Assembly: GCA_947626075.1 (NCBI GenBank)
Contig: CANQQW010000012.1
Span: 1-41,417 of the forward strand
Reading direction: 5' to 3'
Origin: an uncultured Clostridia bacterium
GTDB lineage: Bacteria > Bacillota > Clostridia > UBA1381
DNA: 41,417 bases
Positions within the stretch are counted from its first letter, which is position 1. Each line of letters begins with the position of its first letter. Below the pieces are notes generated by a model, which searched no databases, was not told the origin of the DNA, and saw nothing but the letters and a program-made list of their open reading frames with translations. Made by a program: the position numbers and the translations under genes. Positions 9,831 through 18,133 of the stretch are shown piece by piece.

Positions 9831-10913
9831 ATGGCGGTAAAGGTGCATGAAACGGGCTATGGAAAGTGGAAAACGCCTGTTATAATCATAGTTGCGGCAA
9901 TAGTTATATGTCTTGCCGCGGCGGGAATACTATTAACCGACAGCCTCGGAGTAAGCATAGACAGCGGCAGCGCGCGTATTGAGGTCGCTGAGGGAGACGG
10001 CACATCGGCGGTCGCCGAGACGCTTTCGGACGAGGGTATAATAAAATATCCGACGCTGTTTAAAATACAGTCAAAGCTCGGCGGCTACGACGGAAACTTC
10101 CAGCCCGGCGCGGCGACCGTCGAGGACGGTATGAGCTACAATGATATACTCAATCTTATCATTACGCCGAACCGTGAAATGAAAAAGGTCACAATTCCCG
10201 AGGGCTACGACACGAAACAGATTGCTGACAAGCTCAGCGAGGAGGGAATAGTAAGCGGGGAGGAATTTTACGCGGCGCTTGATCCGAATGACTACAGCTA
10301 CCCGTTTTTGCAAAATCTTCCGCAGCGCGACGGCATAATGGAGGGATACCTTTTCCCCGCGACGTACGATATACCCGAAGATATGTCCGCGCATGATATT
10401 ATTGACCTTATGCTGTCCGCGTTCGACAGCCAGTTTACCGACGAGTACTACGCCCGCGCGCAGGAGCTGGGTATGACGGTGGACGAAATTGTAACGATGG
10501 CATCAATAGTTGAAAGAGAAGCCGGAGACGACAGCGAGAGAGCGAAAGTAGCCGGAGTATTCTATAACAGAAGAAACGCAGGCATGAAGTTTCAGTCCTG
10601 CGCCACGGTGCAGTACATTTTGGGCGAAAGAAAACCGGTGCTGTCCATTGCCGATACGCAGATTGACTCGCCGTACAATACATATATATATCCGGGCTTC
10701 CCGATAGGTCCTATCTGTAACCCCGGCATCGAAAGCATCAAAGCGGCGCTTTATCCCGAGGCGACCGACGCGTATTACTTTGTGCTCGGCAAGGACGGTA
10801 CGCATATATTCTCAAATACATACGAGGAGCATCTTGCGGCTATGAACTCGGCTGACCCGACCATGAGCGTTGACGGCAGCGCGATAGAAAATCAGGACAG
10901 TATGAAGCATTAA
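9831..10913 (+). CDS. mltG: Endolytic peptidoglycan transglycosylase MltG (YceG-like)
   Basis: A 360-residue inner-membrane lytic transglycosylase that cuts nascent glycan strands and so sets their length. It has one N-terminal membrane segment (about residues 15-36), a LysM-like region (about 50-120) and the YceG catalytic domain. The signature MASIVEREAG holds the presumed catalytic Glu228, followed by VAGVFYNRR and the conserved GFPIGPICNPG segment. The ATG at 9831 is preceded by AAGGAGGA. It is the first gene of a mltG-trmR-trhP series that matches the Bacillus subtilis order yrrL-yrrM-yrrN. The trmR start follows after 26 bases. Confidence 0.95.
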   Translation: MAVKVHETGYGKWKTPVIIIVAAIVICLAAAGILLTDSLGVSIDSGSARIEVAEGDGTSAVAETLSDEGIIKYPTLFKIQSKLGGYDGNFQPGAATVEDGMSYNDILNLIITPNREMKKVTIPEGYDTKQIADKLSEEGIVSGEEFYAALDPNDYSYPFLQNLPQRDGIMEGYLFPATYDIPEDMSAHDIIDLMLSAFDSQFTDEYYARAQELGMTVDEIVTMASIVEREAGDDSERAKVAGVFYNRRNAGMKFQSCATVQYILGERKPVLSIADTQIDSPYNTYIYPGFPIGPICNPGIESIKAALYPEATDAYYFVLGKDGTHIFSNTYEEHLAAMNSADPTMSVDGSAIENQDSMKH

Positions 10914-10939
10914 AATCATTTACCGAAAGGACAGTATGC

Positions 10940-11605
10940 ATGATAGAATACGACAAGGACGCTATAGTTCCTCCGTACATAACGGAGTATTTGCGCGAAA
11001 AGACGGTGCATAACGACGAGTTTTTACACTCGCTTGAAAGGTATGCCGAGGAAAACAGCGTACCTATAGTGGAGCCGGAAACGGCAAGGTTTTTGTCGGT
11101 ACTGTGCCGCGCGGCAAAGCCCAAGAAAATACTTGAGATTGGCTGCGCGATAGGGTACAGCGCGATTATTATGGCGAAAGCCGCAGGTGCGGAATGTAAA
11201 ATAGCCACGCTCGAATGTAACGCGGATATGGTGCGTACCGCGCGGGATAATATAAAAACGGCGGGATATTCCGAAAAAATATCGGTAATCGAGGCGGACG
11301 CGAAGGACTACCTTTCGTATATCGACGATGACGAGGTGTTTGACATTATTTTCCTTGACGGTCCCAAGGCGCATTATATTTATATGCTTGACGAGTGCGT
11401 GCGTCTTCTCAAAAAAGGCGGTATAATTATTACCGATAACGTCTTGTACAAGGGCATGACCGCCGACGATAACCATGTCGTAAGACGTAAAATCACGATA
11501 GTAAAGCGGCTGCGGCGTTACGTTGATATGCTAATGGAAAATAAGGAGCTCGAAACGGCGATACTGCCGTTGGGCGACGGCGTAACGGTCTCGGTGAAAA
11601 TTTGA
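10940..11605 (+). CDS. trmR: SAM-dependent O-methyltransferase, likely tRNA 5-hydroxyuridine methyltransferase TrmR
   Basis: A 221-residue class I methyltransferase of the COMT-like (methyltransferase 3) family. The SAM-binding motif I is ILEIGCAIGYS (residues 64-74), and the metal/SAM aspartate lies in FDIIFLDGPK (Asp140), followed by the VLYKG segment. In B. subtilis the gene between mltG and the U32 protein (yrrM, TrmR) methylates 5-hydroxyuridine at tRNA position 34 to 5-methoxyuridine. The same neighbourhood here supports the same role. AAAGGA lies before the ATG. A general catechol-type O-methyltransferase is the alternative if context is ignored. Directly behind the stop codon begins the promoter of a small antisense RNA (11614-11642). 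Confidence 0.85.
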   Translation: MIEYDKDAIVPPYITEYLREKTVHNDEFLHSLERYAEENSVPIVEPETARFLSVLCRAAKPKKILEIGCAIGYSAIIMAKAAGAECKIATLECNADMVRTARDNIKTAGYSEKISVIEADAKDYLSYIDDDEVFDIIFLDGPKAHYIYMLDECVRLLKKGGIIITDNVLYKGMTADDNHVVRRKITIVKRLRRYVDMLMENKELETAILPLGDGVTVSVKI

Positions 11606-11613
11606 AAAAAGTA

Positions 11614-11642
11614 TTGCATTTTTCAAAAAAATATACTATAAT
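11614..11642 (+). promoter_or_regulatory. Promoter of the small RNA facing the 23-residue toxin
   Basis: TTGCAT (11614-11619), a 17-base spacer and TATAAT (11637-11642) on the plus strand. No protein with a good start follows; the transcript runs into the 11704-11733 hairpin. Confidence 0.7.
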
Positions 11643-11648
11643 AAAAAC

Positions 11649-11737
11649 AGATACGGAGGTATGCCGTTAAACGGTTGCCTCGTGACTGATCAAATTAAAA
11701 ATGATAGCCGTCACTTGGCCGAGCGACGGCTATTGTG
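11649..11737 (+). ncRNA. Candidate antisense antitoxin RNA of a type I module
   Basis: A predicted transcript of about 90 bases starting behind a good promoter. It has a 5' stem-loop (CCG-TTAAA-CGG core, 11656-11682) and ends at the hairpin ATAGCCGTC...GACGGCTAT (11704-11733). The 3' half overlaps, on the opposite strand, the last codon and 3' end of the toxin gene at 11730-11801, so the two RNAs are convergent. The 5' segment GAGGTATGCCG can pair with CGGTTAGCCTC in the toxin mRNA leader, with two mismatches. This is the layout of par/fst and txpA/ratA type I systems. The terminator lacks a strong U run on this strand, so the exact 3' end is uncertain. Confidence 0.6.
11704..11733. terminator. 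Shared hairpin at the convergent ends of the toxin and antitoxin RNAs
   Basis: A perfect nine-base stem ATAGCCGTC (11704-11712) / GACGGCTAT (11725-11733). On the minus strand it is followed by CATTTTTAATTT, and so serves the toxin mRNA better than the antisense RNA. The same AATAGCCG stem returns at 25639-25673 and 26103-26140. Confidence 0.65.
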
Positions 11738-11801
11738 CTCTAAGTTCAAAAATTATAAGGATAATTACAACCCAAATAATAATTTTGGTGACTTTTTTCA
11801 T
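11730..11801 (-). CDS. 23-residue hydrophobic peptide, candidate type I toxin
   Basis: A tiny gene encoding MKKVTKIIIWVV followed by IILIIFELRAQ. It has a positively charged start, one short hydrophobic helix of about 13 residues with a Trp, and a polar end. It has an excellent ribosome binding site, AAGGAGGTGA (11807-11816), five bases before the ATG. That match, the dedicated promoter and the facing small RNA argue that it is a real gene despite its size. The size and shape fit membrane-acting type I toxins. It sits between trmR and trhP, interrupting an otherwise conserved operon. A decayed homologue with an aligned 20-residue C-terminus is found at 25667-25729. Toxicity is inferred; I do not recognise a named family. 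Confidence 0.65.
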   Translation of the reverse strand: MKKVTKIIIWVVIILIIFELRAQ

Positions 11802-11819
11802 ACACGTCACCTCCTTACC

Positions 11820-11882
11820 CGCTGTCTGCGGGGTGAGGCTAACCGTCAAACTCGCAATACTTCCGTATCTGCGAGTTTGATT
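11820..11882 (-). promoter_or_regulatory. Structured leader of the small toxin mRNA
   Basis: On the minus strand the leader begins with a stem-loop AAACTCGCA / TGCGAGTTT around ATACGGAAGTAT. A second stem, CCCGC / GCGGG with loop AGACA, follows just ahead of the ribosome binding site. The motif CAGATACGGARGTAT appears both in this RNA and near the 5' end of the facing antisense RNA, so the module is bounded by an inverted repeat. Such leaders commonly delay translation in type I toxins; here that is inference. Confidence 0.5.
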
Positions 11883-11908
11883 TTAATACAAAATTTGACA
11901 AAAAACAA
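11880..11908 (-). promoter_or_regulatory. Promoter of the 23-residue toxin gene
   Basis: On the minus strand, TTGTTT (11903-11908), a 17-base spacer and TAAAAT (11880-11885). The boxes overlap the divergent trhP promoter. Confidence 0.55.
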
Positions 11909-11923
11909 TAGCAGGAATATTAC
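11895..11923 (+). promoter_or_regulatory. Promoter of trhP
   Basis: TTGACA (11895-11900), a 17-base spacer and TATTAC (11918-11923), about 28 bases before the ATG at 11952. It gives trhP its own start downstream of the inserted toxin module. Confidence 0.6.
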
Positions 11924-11951
11924 ATTTGCTATACAAAAAGGACACAGAACC

Positions 11952-13184
11952 ATGAAAAAACCCGAATTATTGGCTCCCGGAGGGAGTTTGGAAAAACTGA
12001 AAACGGCAATCGATTACGGCGCGGACGCTGTGTACATAGGCGGCGAAGCGTTTTCTTTGCGCGCGGCGGCGGAAAACTTTTCGCGCGCCGACATGATTAA
12101 AGGTTTAAAATACGCACACGACCGAAACAAAAAAGTGTACCTTACCGCGAACATAATACCGCACAACGCGGACATCGACGAGTTTGAAAAATTTGTCGAT
12201 GAAATAAAGGATATGGGCTTCGACGCGGTGCTTATCGCGGACTTGGGACTTTTCGATATAATGCGCGAAAAAGCGCCGCACATACCGATACACATAAGCA
12301 CTCAGGCAAATAACGTAAACTACCGCTCCGCAATAGCGTGGTACAAAATGGGCGCTAAGCGCGTCGTGCTCGGACGCGAGATGTCGTTTAAGGAAATCGC
12401 GGAGTTTCAAAAGAAAATACCGCAGGATTTGGAGCTTGAAGCGTTTATACACGGAGCTATGTGTATATCGTATTCGGGACGCTGCCTTTTGTCAAACTAT
12501 ATGACGGGACGCGACTCGAACATGGGAGCGTGTGCGCACCCGTGCCGCTGGAATTACAAGCTGGTTGAGGAGACGCGCCCGGGCGAATACATGGATGTTT
12601 TTGAAAACGAACGCGGAACATTTATTTTTAATTCAAAAGATTTGTGTACGATTCGTCACATACCTGAATTAATTCAAAGCGGAATTACAAGTTTTAAAAT
12701 CGAGGGACGCGTTAAGACTGCGTATTACGTCGCGACGGTTGTCGGCGCGTACAGACGCGAAATTGACAGATACCTTGCCGACCCCGAAGGCTATACGTTT
12801 AACGAGGAGGAGTATGAGGAGCTGTGCAAAGTCAGTCACAGAGCGTATTCGACGGGATTTTATTTCGGGAAGCCAAACGAGGAGGGGCAAGTTTATACGT
12901 CGAGTTCATATATAAGAAATTATGATTTGATTGGGATCGTTGAGGCGTATGACGAGGAAACGGGAACGGCGAAAGTGACGCAGCGCAACCGCTTTTTTAA
13001 GGGGGATACGGTGGAGATAATGCAGCCCGAAAAGCCCTATTTTACGCAGAAAATCGAGAAAATGACCGATGAAAACGGCGAGGAAATCGAGGTCGCGAAC
13101 CACGCGGAGCAGAGGCTTTTTATACCTCTTAAACAAAGCGTCGTTCCGGGTGCGATGCTAAGGAAAAAAAGGCAAAACGAGTGA
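11952..13184 (+). CDS. trhP: U32 family protein, likely tRNA hydroxylation protein TrhP
   Basis: A 410-residue protein of the peptidase U32 family. It carries the family signature around residues 163-197: HGAMCISYSGRCLLSNY, GRDSN and CAHPCRWNY, whose four cysteines are thought to hold an iron-sulphur cluster in TrhP/RlhA-type members. TrhP makes 5-hydroxyuridine at tRNA position 34 from prephenate-derived chemistry, the substrate of TrmR encoded upstream. The start at 11952 is chosen because homologous sequence begins MKKPELLAPGG there; an open frame back to 11661 crosses the antisense RNA module and is not coding. B. subtilis has two tandem copies (yrrN, yrrO); only one is present here. Confidence 0.88.
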   Translation: MKKPELLAPGGSLEKLKTAIDYGADAVYIGGEAFSLRAAAENFSRADMIKGLKYAHDRNKKVYLTANIIPHNADIDEFEKFVDEIKDMGFDAVLIADLGLFDIMREKAPHIPIHISTQANNVNYRSAIAWYKMGAKRVVLGREMSFKEIAEFQKKIPQDLELEAFIHGAMCISYSGRCLLSNYMTGRDSNMGACAHPCRWNYKLVEETRPGEYMDVFENERGTFIFNSKDLCTIRHIPELIQSGITSFKIEGRVKTAYYVATVVGAYRREIDRYLADPEGYTFNEEEYEELCKVSHRAYSTGFYFGKPNEEGQVYTSSSYIRNYDLIGIVEAYDEETGTAKVTQRNRFFKGDTVEIMQPEKPYFTQKIEKMTDENGEEIEVANHAEQRLFIPLKQSVVPGAMLRKKRQNE

Positions 13185-13475
13185 AAAGCCGCGCTTTTTA
13201 AGGCGATTTCGCATAAAACCGAGCGTAAAACGGGTGAAAGCCGCGTTTTTTAAGGAAATTTCGCATAAAACGGAGCGTAAACGGGTAAAATGCGGCATTT
13301 TTTAAGGAAATTTTGCATAAAACGGAACGTAAAACGAGTGAAAAGCCATGCTTTTTTAGGGCAATTTTGCATAAAACGGATTGCAAAAACGAATAAAAAC
13401 CGTGTTTTTTAAGGCAATTTCGCATAAACAAAAGGCAAAACGGATTTAAAACAGTATTTTTTGAAACAATTTCAC
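13184..13475. repeat. Tandem array of about six 53-base units, each with a mini-hairpin and T run
   Basis: Units start at about 13184, 13236, 13287, 13341, 13395 and 13447 (spacing 51-54 bases). Each has a short hairpin followed by a T run and then a conserved AAGGMAATTTYGCATAAAACGG-like block. The hairpin stems differ but stay paired: AAAAGC-CGC-GCTTTT, AAAATG-CGG-CATTTT, AAAAGC-CAT-GCTTTT, AAAAAC-CGT-GTTTTT; the sixth is decayed. The first overlaps the trhP stop codon, so the array may end trhP transcription several times over. A minus-strand open frame through it (13198-13485) only mirrors the repeat period and lacks a ribosome binding site. Confidence 0.8.
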
Positions 13476-13492
13476 TAAATTTCAAAAATATA

Positions 13493-13521
13493 TTTACTTT
13501 TTTTGTGGAATGTGATATAAT
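13493..13521 (+). promoter_or_regulatory. Promoter of the CE12-like gene
   Basis: TTTACT (13493-13498), a 17-base spacer and TATAAT (13516-13521), 46 bases before the ATG. Confidence 0.65.
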
Positions 13522-13567
13522 TAATTTAATTATTTACCGGCTACTACGTTAAAAAGGAGATGTAATT

Positions 13568-16500
13568 ATGAACAGAAAATTCAAAAAAATGATATGTTCC
13601 GCGCTGTCGCTCGCGATGGTAGCCGGATCTATCGTTCTGCCCGCAACTACCGCAAGCGCGGCTGTCGGCGATACGAAGAAGTACGACTTCGGTGCGACCG
13701 ACCCCGGCGACACGTCATGGACAAAGGTGACGGCTGCGGACGCTTATACCGACGCGAAAGGCTACGGCTTTTTAGGTCAGGACGGCGCGTATGTAAGCGA
13801 GGCGGTCGTTGACGGCTTTACACAGACAGCGGCGAACAAAACGGAAATAAAGGACGGCGGAACGGGCGCTACTACCGACTATGTTTATACCGAAGATGTG
13901 AATATGCCTATCCGTTTCGCGGCAAAGGTTGAGCCCAACACCTACTACAAGGTTAAGGTGACAATGGGTCACTCGGATAAGGATTCAAAAATTTATCTTA
14001 CATCCGAGCGCAGACATTTTGTCGAGCTTGAAAAGGAAATCAGCGCCGGAGATGAATTTGTTAAGGAATTTACGGTGGCGGTACATAATGTTCAGTGGAA
14101 GAACAGAGTTGCAAAAACTGAACCCGTATATACCGATGACAAGCTCAACATCTGCGTGCTGGGCGAAAACCCGACTCTTTGCTCGATTGAAATTACGCAA
14201 ATCGCGAAGCCGAAGGTCGCGTGGATATTCGGCGACTCGACCGTTACCGACTCAAGCTCGGGTGTTCCGTGGATAGGCTATGACACGTACACCGGCTGGG
14301 GCGCGGCTGTAGCGCAGTACTTACCTAAGGATATAGCGGTCGTAAACCTCGGCGAGGGCGGTCTCAGTACGGCGAATGAATCATACTTTAACGTAGGCTC
14401 AAATGATATTACCGCCGGAGATATTGTTATTATGCAGATGGGACATAATGACACCAGCACGGACAGCTATAAGACCAACATGGAGGACTATTACAATAAG
14501 ACAACCCAGCAGGGCGCGACGTTTGTTCTTTGCGCGCCTATCGAGAGATTGTCGACCTCGTCAACTCAGGCTTACGCGACAGCCGCGCAGGAATTTGCGA
14601 CGGATAAGGATACCCCGTTTGTGTCGCTGTTTCAGGTAACAAAGGATATTTACACAGAACTCGGCGACACGGGCAAGTGGTACAGCCATACAGCTTTGTG
14701 GGAAGGCTCGGCGAAATCGCCAAAGGCGAAAAACGATGAAACTCACCTGAACGACTACGGCGCTTCGATGACAACAAAGGGATTGTTTGAGGAAATGGCG
14801 AAACTCGTTGAGGCTGACGGCACAAAGTATGCCGCGCTCGCGCCTTACGTTACGGCTCAGGCTGACGTAAATGCTATGGAGCCTGACGACGCGTTTATGA
14901 AGAACGGCGGAACAACTGTTGTAAAGCCGCCTCATTCGGGATTCCCATACCCCGAAGCGAGCATCGATTACGCCAACATGGTTGACGTTACCGACGTAAT
15001 AACAGACGGCAATAAGATAACGGGCATGGACACGGTAAGACACAGCAATTTAGGATATATAACCGCTTTCGCGGCTACATATACGAGCGACGGCACTCTT
15101 TCCGAGGTATACAGCTACAGAATGGAGCCGATGGCGGCAAAAACACCCGAAACAATTAATTTTGCTGCAGATAACAGAGACAGCAGAAGCTATATCACAA
15201 TCCCCGACGGCGGCTCATACAAAACGTTTGTATGGGGCGGCGCGTTCTCGGACGGCAGCATGACATATCAGCCTTACTCGGACGTATTCTCAGGCTACGA
15301 CGTAGAGGCGCCTGTAACGACCTCCGGCACCGGCGCGGTTAAATCTTTTGACCCCGTAACCACCGGCAAGGTAATGGCGCACTTTACATATACTCTTACG
15401 GGAGATGACGGAATAATCGCGCTTTCACCCGAGAATGACGGAAGCAAAGGTATTATCCTTAAAGTAAACGGCTCGACCGGCGCCGTATCTATAGACGGCG
15501 TTGACGATGAGGTTATGGAAGGACTTGCCAAGGGAACGACGCATGACATAACGCTTATTTACGATATCGACTACGGTATTCTTACCATAAACGTAAAAGA
15601 CGTCGGTATTATGAATATACCTATCCCCAACGCGGTTACTATGGAGAACGGACTTAACCCCGCAAAGATTGCGTCCGTTAACATAACGAATGCGACAGCT
15701 GCGGATTTGACGGTATCGACGCTTAACACAGACGCACTGCCGACGCAGAATATCACGGTTAAGTATGACAATACTCTCGGCACGGTAGAAGCGCCCGCGA
15801 CAGCAACGAAGAATGAGAAAATCACGCTTAAGGCAACTCCCGCGACAGATCCCACAGATGCGAAGCACTACGCGTTCGGCGGCTGGTACCTGCTCGCTTC
15901 CGACACTGACACGACGGGAACGCTTATAAGCAAGGACGCACAGATTGACCTTTACGCCGTGGACGACCTTAACATAAGAGCGTTCTTCTACGAGCAGCTG
16001 GGACTTACGGGTGTGGCTGATTATGACGTTAAGGTTACCGGCGACGGCGCGAGCAATATAATCAAAGTCGGCACTGCGGACACGACCGTTACGCTTGATA
16101 TCGACAACATTGTCGATGAGTTCGGCAACCCGACGCTGACCTTTGACCACGCAACGAACGTAACATACACGCTTAAAGGCACGTACACAGGCGTAACAAT
16201 CAGCGGCGACACGGTTACGATCAAGCCCGAAGCGGCTGCGATTGAGGAAATCAAACCGATAACGGTTACGGCGACATGTAATAACGTATCAAAGGACTAC
16301 ACGCTGTATGTTCACAACTGCACAAATCTGCTGTTCGGCACCGACTTCCAGAGCGAGGACGTTAACGGCGATCCCGCATGGGGCGAGGACAGCAACACAG
16401 GCAGATATGTTTCAAAATACGGCGAGGAAGACGGCAATATCTATGTCAATTTCGCGTCCGAAAACAACAACGGAACAACGAGATTTAAGAAGTACACAAC

Positions 16501-18097
16501 AGACTCTCTGACGGGCATTGTCGAGGCTAAGATGGATGTATTATTCACACAGCCGACCGGCAGCGAATCCAGCAGAGTAGCGCGCGTCGGATTCAGAGAC
16601 AGCAACAAGAACTACGCGGTTGCTATTCAGAGATTCCAGTCACAGAATGACTACTGGATTAACGGCGAAAAGCTTACCAACAATCCGGGCGACGGCTGGG
16701 CAACGCTTACGGCGGTAATAAATTACGTAACCAAAACAGCCGATATCACGCTCACCTCGCTTGACGGACAGACAGAGTATTATAACGAAACAGATGTTCC
16801 GTTCTTCAGTGCGGACGCGGCGAACTTCGACAATGTAGCGTATGAAACAAACCGCTACAACTCATCGGCAAAGATTGACAACATATTCGTCAATCAGATA
16901 GCCACAACAGCCGCAACAATCACCGCAGCACCGACAGCAGTAAGTATAAACGGAGTAGAAGACACCGGCAGCTTCACGGTAACGCTTCCGGAGAACTGGG
17001 CGGTAACGAAGGTTGAAAGCGGAGATACGGGCGTTATCAGCGCCGAGCTTGACACGGACGGAACGACAGTCAATATTACTCCGGTTGCCGAGGGTGAAAC
17101 GACTGTCAAGGTTACAGCAGGACTTACGAGTAACAAATACATTAAGTCAAGCGTAACCGTACCCGTTTCCGTAAAGTCGATGAGCAACGCATATCTCGCG
17201 TCGCTGTCGGTTAAGAACGGCACAAGCGAGCTTATGGACGGCTTTGCGAAGGAAACGTACGCCTACACGTTAAAGACAACCGCTGACGCGGAAACAATCG
17301 TCGTAACGCCGGTATGTGACAACTTACGTGCGAATGCCGTTGTGAAGTATAACGGAGAGGATATTTCCCCGGACAGCGGCTCGGCGACGGTAACGCTCAC
17401 CGACGATGCGAACGACATTACCGTTGAGGTAACGGCTGCCGACGGCGAGGCAACGCAGACGTATACGATAACGCTTGACAGGTCGTACATCATAGCCGAG
17501 AACTTTAACGCCGATCCGGGAAGCGCATGGGGCTTTACAGGAACCGGCGGAGCGAAATGGGATAGTGCAGGAAAACTGCAGCTTCTTCCTGACAGTAAAG
17601 CCGGCACCGCTACCCAGGAGGATACAAAGACATTTGACACTGACGTTTCAGACTTAACAAATGTTCATGTAACCTTTGACTGGCAGCCGCTTGCCGATCC
17701 GGGAAGCGGAAGCGGCGGCAGACATTCAAACCTTATCTTGCAGGATGCCGGCGGTAACATTATATTCCTGCTCAGAGAGGACAGCGGCGGCGCGGCAGGC
17801 GGCGGCAAGTTCCAGTATGCAACCGCTTCAACTACCGACAGCGAAGGAAAAATTGCTTACACGTATCAGGATTTGGCGGCATATTCAAAGAATTGGTACA
17901 CACTTGACCTGACGCTTGACTTTGCGGCGCATACAATAAACGGCACCTTTAAAGACAACACAGGCGCAGCGGTTAAGACGTTTACCGATGTGGCGATGAA
18001 CACGGCGGCGACAAATTTAGGCAAGCTGTACGCGTATAACACATACGGTCTCGCGCCTATGGCGATTGATAATTTCTACATCAAAGAAGCGGAATAA
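13568..18097 (+). CDS. Large secreted rhamnogalacturonan acetylesterase-like protein (CE12/SGNH) with surface repeats
   Basis: A 1509-residue exported protein. After a signal peptide (about residues 1-31, ending TASA) comes a beta-sandwich domain (about 35-215), then an SGNH/GDSL hydrolase domain of the CE12 type (about 218-430). The latter has IFGDSTVTD (Ser224), a GEGG block, MQMGHNDTS, and DETHLN with Asp390 and His393. CE12 members remove acetyl groups from rhamnogalacturonan-I. The rest holds an InlB-like segment (about 735-810), Ig-like and LamG-like beta domains, a cadherin-like beta-sandwich stretch (about 1205-1300, with KNGTSELMDGFAKETYAYT) and a C-terminal LamG-like domain. No SLH or LPXTG anchor is visible. 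AAAGGAGATG precedes the ATG. With the PL11 lyase at 30684 it suggests cooperative pectin breakdown. Substrate is inferred from the family. Confidence 0.87.
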   Translation: MNRKFKKMICSALSLAMVAGSIVLPATTASAAVGDTKKYDFGATDPGDTSWTKVTAADAYTDAKGYGFLGQDGAYVSEAVVDGFTQTAANKTEIKDGGTGATTDYVYTEDVNMPIRFAAKVEPNTYYKVKVTMGHSDKDSKIYLTSERRHFVELEKEISAGDEFVKEFTVAVHNVQWKNRVAKTEPVYTDDKLNICVLGENPTLCSIEITQIAKPKVAWIFGDSTVTDSSSGVPWIGYDTYTGWGAAVAQYLPKDIAVVNLGEGGLSTANESYFNVGSNDITAGDIVIMQMGHNDTSTDSYKTNMEDYYNKTTQQGATFVLCAPIERLSTSSTQAYATAAQEFATDKDTPFVSLFQVTKDIYTELGDTGKWYSHTALWEGSAKSPKAKNDETHLNDYGASMTTKGLFEEMAKLVEADGTKYAALAPYVTAQADVNAMEPDDAFMKNGGTTVVKPPHSGFPYPEASIDYANMVDVTDVITDGNKITGMDTVRHSNLGYITAFAATYTSDGTLSEVYSYRMEPMAAKTPETINFAADNRDSRSYITIPDGGSYKTFVWGGAFSDGSMTYQPYSDVFSGYDVEAPVTTSGTGAVKSFDPVTTGKVMAHFTYTLTGDDGIIALSPENDGSKGIILKVNGSTGAVSIDGVDDEVMEGLAKGTTHDITLIYDIDYGILTINVKDVGIMNIPIPNAVTMENGLNPAKIASVNITNATAADLTVSTLNTDALPTQNITVKYDNTLGTVEAPATATKNEKITLKATPATDPTDAKHYAFGGWYLLASDTDTTGTLISKDAQIDLYAVDDLNIRAFFYEQLGLTGVADYDVKVTGDGASNIIKVGTADTTVTLDIDNIVDEFGNPTLTFDHATNVTYTLKGTYTGVTISGDTVTIKPEAAAIEEIKPITVTATCNNVSKDYTLYVHNCTNLLFGTDFQSEDVNGDPAWGEDSNTGRYVSKYGEEDGNIYVNFASENNNGTTRFKKYTTDSLTGIVEAKMDVLFTQPTGSESSRVARVGFRDSNKNYAVAIQRFQSQNDYWINGEKLTNNPGDGWATLTAVINYVTKTADITLTSLDGQTEYYNETDVPFFSADAANFDNVAYETNRYNSSAKIDNIFVNQIATTAATITAAPTAVSINGVEDTGSFTVTLPENWAVTKVESGDTGVISAELDTDGTTVNITPVAEGETTVKVTAGLTSNKYIKSSVTVPVSVKSMSNAYLASLSVKNGTSELMDGFAKETYAYTLKTTADAETIVVTPVCDNLRANAVVKYNGEDISPDSGSATVTLTDDANDITVEVTAADGEATQTYTITLDRSYIIAENFNADPGSAWGFTGTGGAKWDSAGKLQLLPDSKAGTATQEDTKTFDTDVSDLTNVHVTFDWQPLADPGSGSGGRHSNLILQDAGGNIIFLLREDSGGAAGGGKFQYATASTTDSEGKIAYTYQDLAAYSKNWYTLDLTLDFAAHTINGTFKDNTGAAVKTFTDVAMNTAATNLGKLYAYNTYGLAPMAIDNFYIKEAE

Positions 18098-18107
18098 CCC
18101 AATACGA

Positions 18108-18133
18108 AAAAGACCCCTGCGGGGGTCTTTTTT
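18108..18133 (+). terminator. Intrinsic terminator after the CE12-like gene
   Basis: A 10-base stem AAAAGACCCC / GGGGTCTTTT with a four-base loop and extra T residues, 10 bases behind the stop codon. Confidence 0.92.

Noticed and set aside
11661-11951. N-terminal extension of TrhP from 11661
   Set aside because: The stretch lies over the antisense RNA/toxin module, has frequent stops in relatives' expected layout, and family similarity starts at the ATG at 11952.
13184-13475. CRISPR array
   Set aside because: The units are degenerate along their whole length, there are no unique spacers, and no cas genes are in the window.
13198-13485. 95-residue minus-strand protein with about 17-residue repeats
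   Set aside because: The repeat unit is near a multiple of three, so a frame stays open by chance; no ribosome binding site is seen and the hairpin covariation points to non-coding DNA.
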